From contig NZ_CAJF01000016.1 in NCBI RefSeq assembly GCF_000304335.1, positions 1-64,000 on the forward strand: DNA of 64,000 nt. Direction: 5' to 3'. This document shows, piece by piece, positions 34,645 through 42,434 of this stretch (the first letter of the stretch is position 1; each line of letters starts with the position of its first letter). The position numbers and the translations under genes were made by a program. The notes under the pieces were generated by a model that had not been told where the DNA came from, ran no database searches, and saw only the letters and a program-made list of their open reading frames with translations. Source of the DNA: Microbacterium yannicii PS01. GTDB lineage: Bacteria > Actinomycetota > Actinomycetes > Actinomycetales > Microbacteriaceae.

Positions 34645-35598
34645 GTGACCGACCCCGATCCGGCCGAGCTCGCCGACGCCGTCCGTGCTGCCGCAGAGGC
34701 CCGGGCGCATCACAGGAGGCTCTGTGTCCAGCTTGAGTCGACCGAGGTGCTCGTAGAAACGCGGCGCAGCGAGCTGGCCGAGCTGCGACGGAGGCTGCAG
34801 GTCGAGCAGACCGACGTCCGCCGGCTCGAGGCGCTCTCGCCGACGAAGATCTGGGCGACGCTGCGCGGAGACGCGGCCGATCGCCTGGCCATCGAGCGCG
34901 CCGAGGCAGGCGCCGCCGGCCTCGCCGTGGCCGGCGCGCAGGCGCGACTCGATAGAGCCATCGCCGACGCCGCCCGAGTCCGCGGCGAACGCGATGCCTT
35001 GCGCGGCGCGGATCACGCGTACGGCGAAGCGCTGGCCGCCTACGAGGTCGCCCTGCGCGCGGCTGGCGGCCGCGACGCGGCGGAACTGACTGCGATCGCC
35101 GACCAGTTGGGCGTGGCCGCGGCACGTCAGGGCGAGATCGCGGAGGCTGTCGATGCGCTGGGCGCCACGAAAGCTGCACTGGACGCAGCACTCGTGAAAC
35201 TGGACAGCGCGGGCGGCTGGTCGGCGTACGATACCTTCTTCGGCGGCGGCTTCGTGGCGGACATCGTCAAGCACTCGCACATCGGCGAGGCCACGGCCGC
35301 CTTCACCGAGGTCAACCGGGCGCTGGAGCGACTTTCCACCGAGCTTGCCGACCTCGGCGCTGCGAGTGTCGATGGCGTCGATATCTCTGAGACTCTGGCG
35401 GTCTTCGATGTGCTGTTCGACAACATCCTCAGCGACTGGATGGTGATGGATCGCATCTCCGAGGCCCGGGCGGGCGCCGAGAAACTTGATGACCGCCTCA
35501 CTCAGCTCGCAGAACACCTCGCCGCGATCGCCGTAGAGGCCTCAGCGCGGATCGGCACGCTGCTGGAGCGTCGCGAGGCGATCCTCACGGCCGCCTGA
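34645..35598 (+). CDS. Coiled-coil protein of unknown function
   Basis: About 317 residues, mostly helical: long coiled coils cover residues 5-175, with many Ala/Arg/Glu heptads (ETRRSELAELRRRLQVEQTD), then a compact stretch YDTFFGGGFVADIVKHSHI, then helices to the end. The FGGG...KHS segment looks like a conserved family signature seen in actinobacterial and Bacillus proteins of unknown function. No membrane segment or enzyme motif. Start is uncertain: GTG 34645 gives the family-like N-terminus, whereas ATG 34522 has an excellent AGGAG SD but adds 41 odd residues. It lies at the left edge of the eCIS region, tail-to-tail with the Ig-like membrane protein gene; involvement in eCIS is unproven. 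Confidence 0.75.
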   Translation: MTDPDPAELADAVRAAAEARAHHRRLCVQLESTEVLVETRRSELAELRRRLQVEQTDVRRLEALSPTKIWATLRGDAADRLAIERAEAGAAGLAVAGAQARLDRAIADAARVRGERDALRGADHAYGEALAAYEVALRAAGGRDAAELTAIADQLGVAAARQGEIAEAVDALGATKAALDAALVKLDSAGGWSAYDTFFGGGFVADIVKHSHIGEATAAFTEVNRALERLSTELADLGAASVDGVDISETLAVFDVLFDNILSDWMVMDRISEARAGAEKLDDRLTQLAEHLAAIAVEASARIGTLLERREAILTAA

Positions 35599-35605
35599 AC
35601 GATCG

Positions 35606-37633
35606 TCACTCGCACTGCCCGTCCAGTGAGCAACCGGCGCTGTCGATCCAATGAGCGAAGCGGCTGAGATCTTCGGGATCCCGCGGCCGGCCGTCGCTCT
35701 TGTCGGCGGCTGTCGTCGGGTCGTAGCGGAGACCGGCGCCGCTCGCCGTGACCGAGCCGCCACCGAAGCGGTTCTCGACGGTGAACTGCATCGTGATGTC
35801 CGCATCTTTGCCGATTTCGACCCAGGGCAGCGTGCACCGGTTGTCGGGCAACAACGTGCAGCCCTCGGGTTCTCCGGCGAGGATGAGCCCGTCCGGCCAC
35901 TCGAGCTGCAGCGTCTTCTCCCACAAGCCCCCGCTGTACGCATCCACCCCGCTCGGGAGCTCTGCGCCGCTGACCCGGATGTACGCGGTAGCCGTCTCCC
36001 CGCCATCCGGTTGCGGGTCGAAGCCCAGCAGCATGACCACATCGAAGAGGTAGTCGCTCACCAGTAGTCCTTCGGTTCCTCGGACCTGCTCGTCGACTCC
36101 TTCGGCGACATCGTTGAGGGACGTTCCCGTCAGCTCCAAGAGTCCGATACCGCCGCCCTCGTCGACGTCGAGACGCATCGGGATCCTCTTCTCAGCGGCG
36201 TCGCTGCTGACCGTGGCGAAGCAGTTCGTCGGCCCGCGATCGCCGCATTGGTCGTGAGATTCCTCGATTCCCGCGACGAAGCCCGGCAGCTTGACGTCGA
36301 ACTCCAAGGGGTTGGCGGCTCCGCCATCCAAGGCGTGGTGGATGATGACGACGACGTCGTCCTCGCTCTCCGACGGCCCCAGGTCCTCGATCTCCATCCA
36401 GAACGCGTAGGGCGGGAGGTCGACCTCGACGGTGGCTTCGCCGAATACGGAATCCTGTCCGATCTCGAGCTCCTCGATACTTCCGCCGGCGCTTGTGAGG
36501 AGGCGAGTCGCGGTGGCGGTCACAGTCTCCTCCTCTTCGAACCCCGCGGGCGGTGTCGAGAAGTTCAACGTCGCCCTCGGGTTCGCCCCGGACGCGGTGA
36601 CGACGCATTCGTCGCCGGGCTGAGGGTCGCCTTTCAGGACCTTCTCGGTTCCCGGAAGCAGCCAGTGTTCGCAATCGGAGTCGGTGAGCACGAGTCCCGC
36701 CGGCCAATCGATCGCCATGGAGAGCAATGAATCCGTGGGCGCCTCCGTGACGTCCGGTTCCAAAGTGACCGAGAAATCGTCGCCTCCCTTCACCTCCTCG
36801 TCGGAGGTGACGGTGAGACCGACGGTGACGACAGGCTCGGTCGGAGGCGTCGGCGTCGCGCCGGCCGTTGAGGAAGGGGTCGATGCGACGGGGACGCCGC
36901 CCAGGGGCAAGAAGGATGCCACGCCCCACACCAGGAGGGCGACCGCCACCACGGCGCCGACGGCGATCGCGGCCGTGCGCGACCAGCTGGGAAGCAGGGG
37001 TTTCTGCGTGAACGTGCCGTCCAGAGAGATCGTCTGCCCGCCTTGAGGGCTGACCGTCACGACGAACGGATGCTGCTCCGCCGCGCCGCGCCACAGCAGC
37101 GACCTGGCGCCGACCCGCAACCCGATCGACTCGGTGCTGTCGGGGGGAAGGGCCACGTGCGACTGGGCGATGCTCAACTCGAGCTCGACAGCAGACAGCG
37201 AGACCTCTGCATAGGTGTCGGCGTTGCCGGCGTTGGCGATCGTGACCTCGGCCGTGGAGCTGCGAAAGGCCTCGAGAGCGTCCGGCGTCAGCGCCGCCGC
37301 CACCTCGCTGAACGACTGGATCGCGGCGATGGCCTCCACGACCAGGAACTCGTCGGGCTGTCCGGCGGGCACGACGCGGAACCGCACGATGATGTCTCCG
37401 ACGGGCCATCTGCCCGCGCCCTCGAGCGTGAGAGTCGCTGTGGCCGACGCGGTCTCGCCCGCGCGTACGAGGAGCGTGTCGGGCGTGATCGTGACGTGCG
37501 CTGCCGCGTCGTCGACCGCGGCCACGTGGTACGCCTCCACGTCGTCGCCGTCGTTCGTGATCGTCAGGGTGAGCACGTACGACTCACCCGGGGTGACCGC
37601 GAGGGAGGCGGGTTCGATGTCGACCGTGGCCAT
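35606..37633 (-). CDS. Ig-like/COG1470-type membrane protein, candidate eCIS membrane anchor
   Basis: A 675-residue protein. Residues 1-215 carry two Ig-like beta-sandwich repeats, the first starting VDIEPASLAVTPGESYVLTL and the second around FRSSTAEVTIANAGNADTY, with no signal peptide. One transmembrane helix lies near residues 222-245 (AIAVGAVVAVALLVWGVAS). A Pro/Thr linker and a Cys-containing beta-rich domain follow, presumably outside the cell (cysteines in DSDCEHW, GDECVV, HDQCGDRG, PTNCF and further ones). The topology, cytoplasmic Ig-like domains plus external domain, would suit docking of intracellular particles at the membrane, as proposed for the Streptomyces CIS-associated membrane protein; that link is inference. 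It resembles the Zn-ribbon/Ig protein at 59630-61654. Confidence 0.8.
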   Translation of the reverse strand: MATVDIEPASLAVTPGESYVLTLTITNDGDDVEAYHVAAVDDAAAHVTITPDTLLVRAGETASATATLTLEGAGRWPVGDIIVRFRVVPAGQPDEFLVVEAIAAIQSFSEVAAALTPDALEAFRSSTAEVTIANAGNADTYAEVSLSAVELELSIAQSHVALPPDSTESIGLRVGARSLLWRGAAEQHPFVVTVSPQGGQTISLDGTFTQKPLLPSWSRTAAIAVGAVVAVALLVWGVASFLPLGGVPVASTPSSTAGATPTPPTEPVVTVGLTVTSDEEVKGGDDFSVTLEPDVTEAPTDSLLSMAIDWPAGLVLTDSDCEHWLLPGTEKVLKGDPQPGDECVVTASGANPRATLNFSTPPAGFEEEETVTATATRLLTSAGGSIEELEIGQDSVFGEATVEVDLPPYAFWMEIEDLGPSESEDDVVVIIHHALDGGAANPLEFDVKLPGFVAGIEESHDQCGDRGPTNCFATVSSDAAEKRIPMRLDVDEGGGIGLLELTGTSLNDVAEGVDEQVRGTEGLLVSDYLFDVVMLLGFDPQPDGGETATAYIRVSGAELPSGVDAYSGGLWEKTLQLEWPDGLILAGEPEGCTLLPDNRCTLPWVEIGKDADITMQFTVENRFGGGSVTASGAGLRYDPTTAADKSDGRPRDPEDLSRFAHWIDSAGCSLDGQCE

Positions 37634-37736
37634 GATCCGACGCTACGGAGTGACAGGCGCACGGCGGTCGGCCCTCCGACCCGCCGTCCGGGCAGATCTC
37701 GTGCCCTTTGAGTCCCGCACGCCACCGTTGCGGTGG

Positions 37737-38054
37737 TCAGCCCCCGATGATGACGTTCAGCGCACCCGGCCCGGGCGCGATCGGGGCACCATGCATCGTG
37801 AGATCGCCGACCCGCGCGGCCGGAAAGCTGCCGATCAGCACGGTGAGGCTTCCCTGGGCGATGCCGTTCGGTGCTGGAGAGACGCAGGCGATGCCACCGG
37901 GCGCGGCATTCGCGACGGCGGCCGGCATCCCGCCGATCATGACTGTGGGCACGCCGGCGGCCGGCGTGACGGGCCCGCCGACGTGCGGCTTCACTCCGTC
38001 GACGAGGGCGCACAGCGCGACGTCACCGACGCGAAGTGCGGGGCCTGTGGGCAT
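37737..38054 (-). CDS. PAAR-like spike-tip protein
   Basis: A 105-residue protein rich in Gly/Pro/Val with repeated short strands typical of PAAR proteins: GPALRVGDVALC, GGPVTPAAGVPTVMIGG, SLTVLIGSFPAARVGD and GPGALNVIIGG. PAAR proteins cap the VgrG-like spike of contractile injection systems. In this locus it is transcribed away from the main eCIS operon and shares a divergent intergenic region with the LuxR gene. No toxin extension is fused. ATG 38054 has GAGGTC directly upstream. Confidence 0.85.
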   Translation of the reverse strand: MPTGPALRVGDVALCALVDGVKPHVGGPVTPAAGVPTVMIGGMPAAVANAAPGGIACVSPAPNGIAQGSLTVLIGSFPAARVGDLTMHGAPIAPGPGALNVIIGG

Positions 38055-38127
38055 GACCTCACCGTACGTTCAGCGGACATGTCCGACGAGACCGGCGGTG
38101 CGACCGCTCGTGCACAGGATCTGCCCG

Positions 38128-38160
38128 TTGAGCGCGCGTTGAGTGCGCGAAGAGCGCGCT
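38128..38160. promoter_or_regulatory. Three 11-bp-period direct repeats resembling SARP boxes
   Basis: TTGAGCGCGCG (38128-38138), TTGAGTGCGCG (38139-38149) and AAGAGCGCGCT (38150-38160) lie head-to-tail, followed about 10 bp later by TACCGC as a possible -10. SARP regulators bind heptamer direct repeats (TCGAGNN-like) with 11-bp periodicity just upstream of the -10. The locus encodes a SARP/BTAD protein (57018-59459). The region also folds as an inverted repeat (TGAGCGCGC/GCGCGCTCA). It lies between PAAR and the LuxR gene. Confidence 0.5.
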
Positions 38161-38224
38161 CAGCCAGACTTACCGCGTTCCTTCGGCGGAGCAGACCGCT
38201 TCGCGTCGTCACCGGGAGGACGTC

Positions 38225-38848
38225 ATGAACCGAACCACCGTACGCGTGTACGCGCGCGATCCCATTTCCGAAGCCGGCGTCTCGAGCGCGCTCCGGCCGC
38301 GCCCGGAGGTGCGTGTGGTCTCGCCAGACGAGGAAACGCCTCCTGACGTCGTGCTCGTCATCGTCGACGCCGTCGACGAGGAGGCCCTGAACACCTTGCG
38401 TTTCGTTCGCCGCAACGGCGAGGCCCACGTCATCCTGATCGCCGCCCACCTCGATGACCAGGATCTGGTGCGCGCCGTCGAATGCGGGGTCGTCGGCCTC
38501 GTCCGGCGATCGGACGCCACCACCGATCGTCTGCTGTCGGCGATCGCCTCCGCGGCCGCGGGGGAGGGAACCGTGCCGCCTGACCTGCTGGGACGCCTCC
38601 TCGATCAGGTCGGGCGCCTGCAGCGCACCGTGCTCGACCCGCGGGGGATCACCTTCACCGGGCTTGCCTCGCGCGAGATCGAAGTCCTGAGGCTTGTCGC
38701 CGACGGCTGCGACACCGCGCAGATCGCCGCCCGGCTGTCGTATTCGGAACGCACCGTGAAGAACGTGCTGCACGACGTGACCACGCGCCTGCAGCTGCGG
38801 AACCGCTCGCACGCCGTGGCGTATGCGATGCGCGAAGGTCTCATTTGA
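38225..38848 (+). CDS. LuxR-family regulator with degenerate receiver domain
   Basis: A 207-residue protein. Residues 1-120 resemble a response-regulator receiver (VRVYARDPISEAGV, VLVIVDAVDEEAL, HVILIAAHLDDQDLVRAVECGVVGLVRR). The N-terminal acidic pair is reduced to one Asp and the usual LxDxxMP phosphorylation signature is absent, so phosphorylation is doubtful. The C-terminal LuxR HTH is intact (TGLASREIEVLRLVADGCDTAQIA, then SERTVKNVLHDV). ATG 38225 has GGGAGG 6 nt upstream. It precedes the eCIS operon on the same strand and probably regulates it. No sensor kinase gene is adjacent. Confidence 0.9.
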   Translation: MNRTTVRVYARDPISEAGVSSALRPRPEVRVVSPDEETPPDVVLVIVDAVDEEALNTLRFVRRNGEAHVILIAAHLDDQDLVRAVECGVVGLVRRSDATTDRLLSAIASAAAGEGTVPPDLLGRLLDQVGRLQRTVLDPRGITFTGLASREIEVLRLVADGCDTAQIAARLSYSERTVKNVLHDVTTRLQLRNRSHAVAYAMREGLI

Positions 38849-38956
38849 GCAGGGTGGAGCGGAGGCGGCGGCTCTGCCCAAGGAGGAATCCAGCCCTGCC
38901 CGCATGGGTGCCCCACTCACGGGGCGCGACCGTCACGCAGCCCCGACACTGAGAGC

Positions 38957-39607
38957 ATGATCGGCGAGATCGACGACGCGATCCGTGCGCTCGTCAAGGC
39001 GTCGGACGGCATCGCCGCCGACATCGACGTCGCGCTCGACGCGCCGACGAAGGACTGGGCAGCCAGGCGCAACGCGCCGACGGTCGACCTGTTCCTCTAC
39101 GACATCCGAGAAGACACGAAACGCCGCGAGTACGGCTTCACCGAGCGACGCGACGATCGCGGGCTCATCACACATCGCGCTCCGGCGCCGCGCTATTTCA
39201 AGCTCTCGTATCTTGTGACCGCCTGGACGCAGCGGCCCGACGACGAGCACCGGCTGCTCGATGCGCTGCTGCGCTGCTTCCTTCGCTTCGACGCCATCCC
39301 TGGCTCATTCGTCACTGAAACCATCGCCGAGACCGGTCTGCCGTGCGCGCTCGCGGTGGCTCAGCCGCCACCGGAGGACCGGGCGTTCGCGGACGTCTGG
39401 TCGTCGCTCGGCGGTGAACTGAAGCCGTCGCTCGACCTGGTGATCACCGCCCCGTTGGCGCGGGGGTTCACCTACGCGGTCGGGCCGCCTGTCACCGCGG
39501 GCTTGGAGGCGCAGTTCGCGGCGCCGGCCTTCGGCATCGAGGAAAGCGCTGTGCGCGAGGCATCCGAACCGCCTCCGATTCCCGGCGAAGAACCGCCGAG
39601 GCAGTGA
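38957..39607 (+). CDS. eCIS tail terminator, DUF4255 (Pvc16/Afp16-like)
   Basis: A 216-residue protein with the DUF4255 signature: IDDAIRALVKASDGI at the N-terminus, VDLFLYDIREDTKRRE, and RYFKLSYLVTAWTQRPDDEHRLLDAL in the middle, followed by the SLGGELKPSLDLVITAPL strand region and a Pro-rich tail. In phage-tail-like particles this protein caps the end of tube and sheath and sets their length. It is the first structural gene of the eCIS operon, followed with a 1-nt gap by the AAA+ ATPase, a pairing typical of eCIS loci. Confidence 0.92.
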   Translation: MIGEIDDAIRALVKASDGIAADIDVALDAPTKDWAARRNAPTVDLFLYDIREDTKRREYGFTERRDDRGLITHRAPAPRYFKLSYLVTAWTQRPDDEHRLLDALLRCFLRFDAIPGSFVTETIAETGLPCALAVAQPPPEDRAFADVWSSLGGELKPSLDLVITAPLARGFTYAVGPPVTAGLEAQFAAPAFGIEESAVREASEPPPIPGEEPPRQ

Positions 39608-39608
39608 G

Positions 39609-41660
39609 ATGATCGACGACCCCAGCGTCGCCCACCTGCTGGGGCGGGTCGGAGCGATCGAGGATCGCATCCGGCGACTCGTGACCGCACGCCGGGCGGT
39701 CGACCCGCAGCCCGACGACCCGTTCCGGGGGCTGTACCTCAGCGACGAGATGGTAGACCGCCTGCTGGCCGGCGTTCCGGGGGTTCCGGACTGGTCGGAT
39801 GCCTCGGCCCGCCTCGCCGAGACCGAGCAGAACGCCGATCTGGCCGAGGCAGCAGGGCACCGGCTCCGCCTTCGGCGCATGGCGCAGGCCTTCACCCTCA
39901 GTCCCATCGATGTGGATCTCCTGGTGATCGCACTCGCTGCCGACCTCGACCCGCGATTCGAGCGGTTCTTCGGCTACCTCAACGACGATGTGGGGCGCCG
40001 TCGCCCGTCGGTGTCGGTTGCCCTCGAGCTCTGCGGGGTCCCGCTGACGTCGGCCGCGGATCGTGCCCGACTCATCTCCGGGCCGCTGGTGTCGGGCGGG
40101 CTCGTGATCATCGAGGATGAGGAGCGCCCGCTGCCCGGCCGCGCGGTCCGCGTGCCCGACCGGGTCGTCGGACACCTGCTCGGCGACGATACGCCGGACC
40201 GGGCGCTCGACGGCGTGCTGAGTGAGCCATCGACGGTCGAGTGGGGCGACCCGAGCCGTGTCGAGCAGGCGCTCGCCGCCGGCATCCGTCTTGTGTACCT
40301 GCGGGAGTCGGCGACCGGATCGGGAAGCGCGGTGGCCGTTCGCGGGATCCACTCGCGAGGGCTCGACGTCGTCCAGCTCGACCTCGCGCGACTCGGCGGC
40401 GATCGCGACGCGATCGCGCTGGCGCGGCTTGTCACCCGCGAGGTGCGACTGCGCGGCGTCGGTCTCATCGCAGCGCCGGTCACCCCCGAGGTTCAGCCCG
40501 GTCTGATCGAGGCGCTCGCAGACTCACCGCAGCCGACCGTATTCGTCGGCGAGTCGACGTGGGATCCAGGGTGGTTCAGCGAGCTGCCCGTGGCGAGCGT
40601 CGTCGAACCGACCACGACGGCCGAGCGAGCCGGGCTCTGGCGCACGTCACTCGGACCTGCTGCCGATGGGCTGGACGTGGCCGAGGCGACCGCTCCGTTC
40701 CGCCTCGGACCGGAGCAGGTGCAACGGGCGGCCGGGACCGCGCGTTCGCAGGCGACGCTCTCGAAATCAGGCGTCATCACCGCCGAGCACGTCGCTGCGG
40801 GGGCGCGGGCCGAAAATGCGTCGGCACTCGACAGGCTCGCCCGCCGGGTGACGCCGACGGTGGGTTGGAGCGATCTCGTTCTTCCGGCTGGGCCGCTGAA
40901 CGCGCTGCGCGAGATCGAGCTGCGCGCACGGCACCGCGAGCAGGTGCTCGGTGACTGGAACATGCGACCGGGTGGCGGCCGGGGGCATGGTGTCGTTGCC
41001 CTGTTCGCCGGAGACTCGGGCACCGGCAAGACGATGTCCGCCGAGGTCGTCGCCGGAGGGCTGGGACTGGACCTGTACGTCGTCGACCTCTCCACGGTCG
41101 TCGACAAGTACATCGGCGAGACCGAGAAGAACCTGGAGCGCATCTTCCGTGCGGCCGCAGGCACGAACGCCGTGCTGCTCTTCGACGAAGCGGACGCCGT
41201 CTTCGGAAAGCGCAGCGATGTGAAGGACTCGCATGACCGCTACGCGAACGTGGAGAGCGCCTATCTGCTGCAGCGCATGGAGACATTCGACGGACTGGCG
41301 ATCCTCGCGACGAACCTGCGGGCGAACATCGATGAGGCCTTCACGCGCCGGCTCGACATCATCGTGGATTTCCCGATTCCGGATGCCGTGCAACGCACGC
41401 GCCTCTGGGACCGCAGCCTCGGCAATCTGGTGCGACGGGCCGACGACATCGATCTCGAGTTTCTCGGGCGTTCGTTCGAACTCGCCGGCGGCGGCATCCG
41501 CGCTGCCGCAGTGACCGCGGCCTACCTGGCTGCGGCGGATCGCGGCACCGTGCTGATGAGGCACTGCATCGTCGCCGTCCACCGGGAGTACCGCAAGCTG
41601 GGCAGGCTCGTGGTGGAGAGTGAGTTCGGCGCGTTCTGGCCGGAGGTGGTGGGCCGATGA
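39609..41660 (+). CDS. eCIS AAA+ ATPase (Pvc15/Afp15-like)
   Basis: A 683-residue ATPase. The N-terminal half (to about residue 440) is a helical and beta-rich family-specific region. The AAA+ module follows, with Walker A ALFAGDSGTGKTMSAE (near 470), Walker B AVLLFDEADAVFG (near 525), arginine-finger region NIDEAFTRRLDIIVDFP and sensor 2 in the C-terminal lid (GGGIRAAAVTAAYLAA). The family is universal in eCIS loci and is thought to aid particle assembly or effector loading; it is not a recycling ClpV. ATG 39609 lies one base after the DUF4255 stop. Confidence 0.95.
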   Translation: MIDDPSVAHLLGRVGAIEDRIRRLVTARRAVDPQPDDPFRGLYLSDEMVDRLLAGVPGVPDWSDASARLAETEQNADLAEAAGHRLRLRRMAQAFTLSPIDVDLLVIALAADLDPRFERFFGYLNDDVGRRRPSVSVALELCGVPLTSAADRARLISGPLVSGGLVIIEDEERPLPGRAVRVPDRVVGHLLGDDTPDRALDGVLSEPSTVEWGDPSRVEQALAAGIRLVYLRESATGSGSAVAVRGIHSRGLDVVQLDLARLGGDRDAIALARLVTREVRLRGVGLIAAPVTPEVQPGLIEALADSPQPTVFVGESTWDPGWFSELPVASVVEPTTTAERAGLWRTSLGPAADGLDVAEATAPFRLGPEQVQRAAGTARSQATLSKSGVITAEHVAAGARAENASALDRLARRVTPTVGWSDLVLPAGPLNALREIELRARHREQVLGDWNMRPGGGRGHGVVALFAGDSGTGKTMSAEVVAGGLGLDLYVVDLSTVVDKYIGETEKNLERIFRAAAGTNAVLLFDEADAVFGKRSDVKDSHDRYANVESAYLLQRMETFDGLAILATNLRANIDEAFTRRLDIIVDFPIPDAVQRTRLWDRSLGNLVRRADDIDLEFLGRSFELAGGGIRAAAVTAAYLAAADRGTVLMRHCIVAVHREYRKLGRLVVESEFGAFWPEVVGR

Positions 41661-41765
41661 TGCACGGTGCCCGCTCGTGCACGAGTCGTTGCCCGAACGG
41701 GCAGAAAGCCACAGCGCCCGACCCGCCCGCGGTGCAATGGAACAGGTCGATCATGGAGGTGCGCC

Positions 41766-42434
41766 ATGCACGCACATGAGTGGGACGGTATCGACGTCGA
41801 GAGCGGCCGGCGTGCTGCCGAGGCTGCCCGTGAACAGGCTGCGCCTGCGCGCGGGCTCGCCGAGCGCAGGCCGGACATCCTGAGCAGCGCCGGACTGATG
41901 CGCCTGCAGCGCGAGGCCGGCAACGGCGCGGTGAGCGAGCTCGTCGAGGAGCAGCGCTCACCGGTGCTCGACGTGGTCTCGTCGGGCGGGTCGCCGCTAG
42001 AGCCGGCGGTGCGCACCGACATGGAGTCGCGGCTCGGTCACGATTTCGGCGACGTGAAGGTGCATACGGATGCCGCGGCCCACGACTCGGCGAAATCGGT
42101 GGGCGCGCACGCCTACACGGTCGGAAGCAACGTGGTCTTCCAGCGCGACGCATACGACACGTCGTCGCTCGCCGGACGCACCACGCTCGCGCACGAGCTG
42201 ACCCATGTCGTACAGCAGCGGTCGGGTCCGGTCGACGGAGCGCCCTCGGGCGGCGGCATCAGTGTGAGCGATCCCGGCGACCGCTTCGAGCGGGGCGCCG
42301 CCGACAACGCGACCCGGGTGATGAGCGAACCGGCGCCGGTGCAACGACAAGACGACACCGACGAAGACGAGCCGGTGCAGGGCGTGTTCGTTCAGCGCGT
42401 AGGTGAGGAGGAAGAGGAGGAAGCGGCTGGCTGA
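41766..42434 (+). CDS. DUF4157 eCIS core metallopeptidase-like protein
   Basis: A 222-residue protein. A motif MRLQREAGNGAVSELV lies near residue 45 and the DUF4157 domain spans about 75-160 (DMESRLGHDFGDVKVHTDAAAHDSA, VGSNVVFQRDAYD), ending with the zinc-protease motif TLAHELTHVVQQ. The tail has two QR motifs (APVQRQ, VFVQR) and a poly-Glu stretch. DUF4157 is the most eCIS-specific domain, and is often part of or beside the effector; whether it is proteolytic is unclear. Start ATG 41766 has GGAGG 6 nt upstream. Its last 32 nt overlap the next gene. Confidence 0.92.
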   Translation: MHAHEWDGIDVESGRRAAEAAREQAAPARGLAERRPDILSSAGLMRLQREAGNGAVSELVEEQRSPVLDVVSSGGSPLEPAVRTDMESRLGHDFGDVKVHTDAAAHDSAKSVGAHAYTVGSNVVFQRDAYDTSSLAGRTTLAHELTHVVQQRSGPVDGAPSGGGISVSDPGDRFERGAADNATRVMSEPAPVQRQDDTDEDEPVQGVFVQRVGEEEEEEAAG

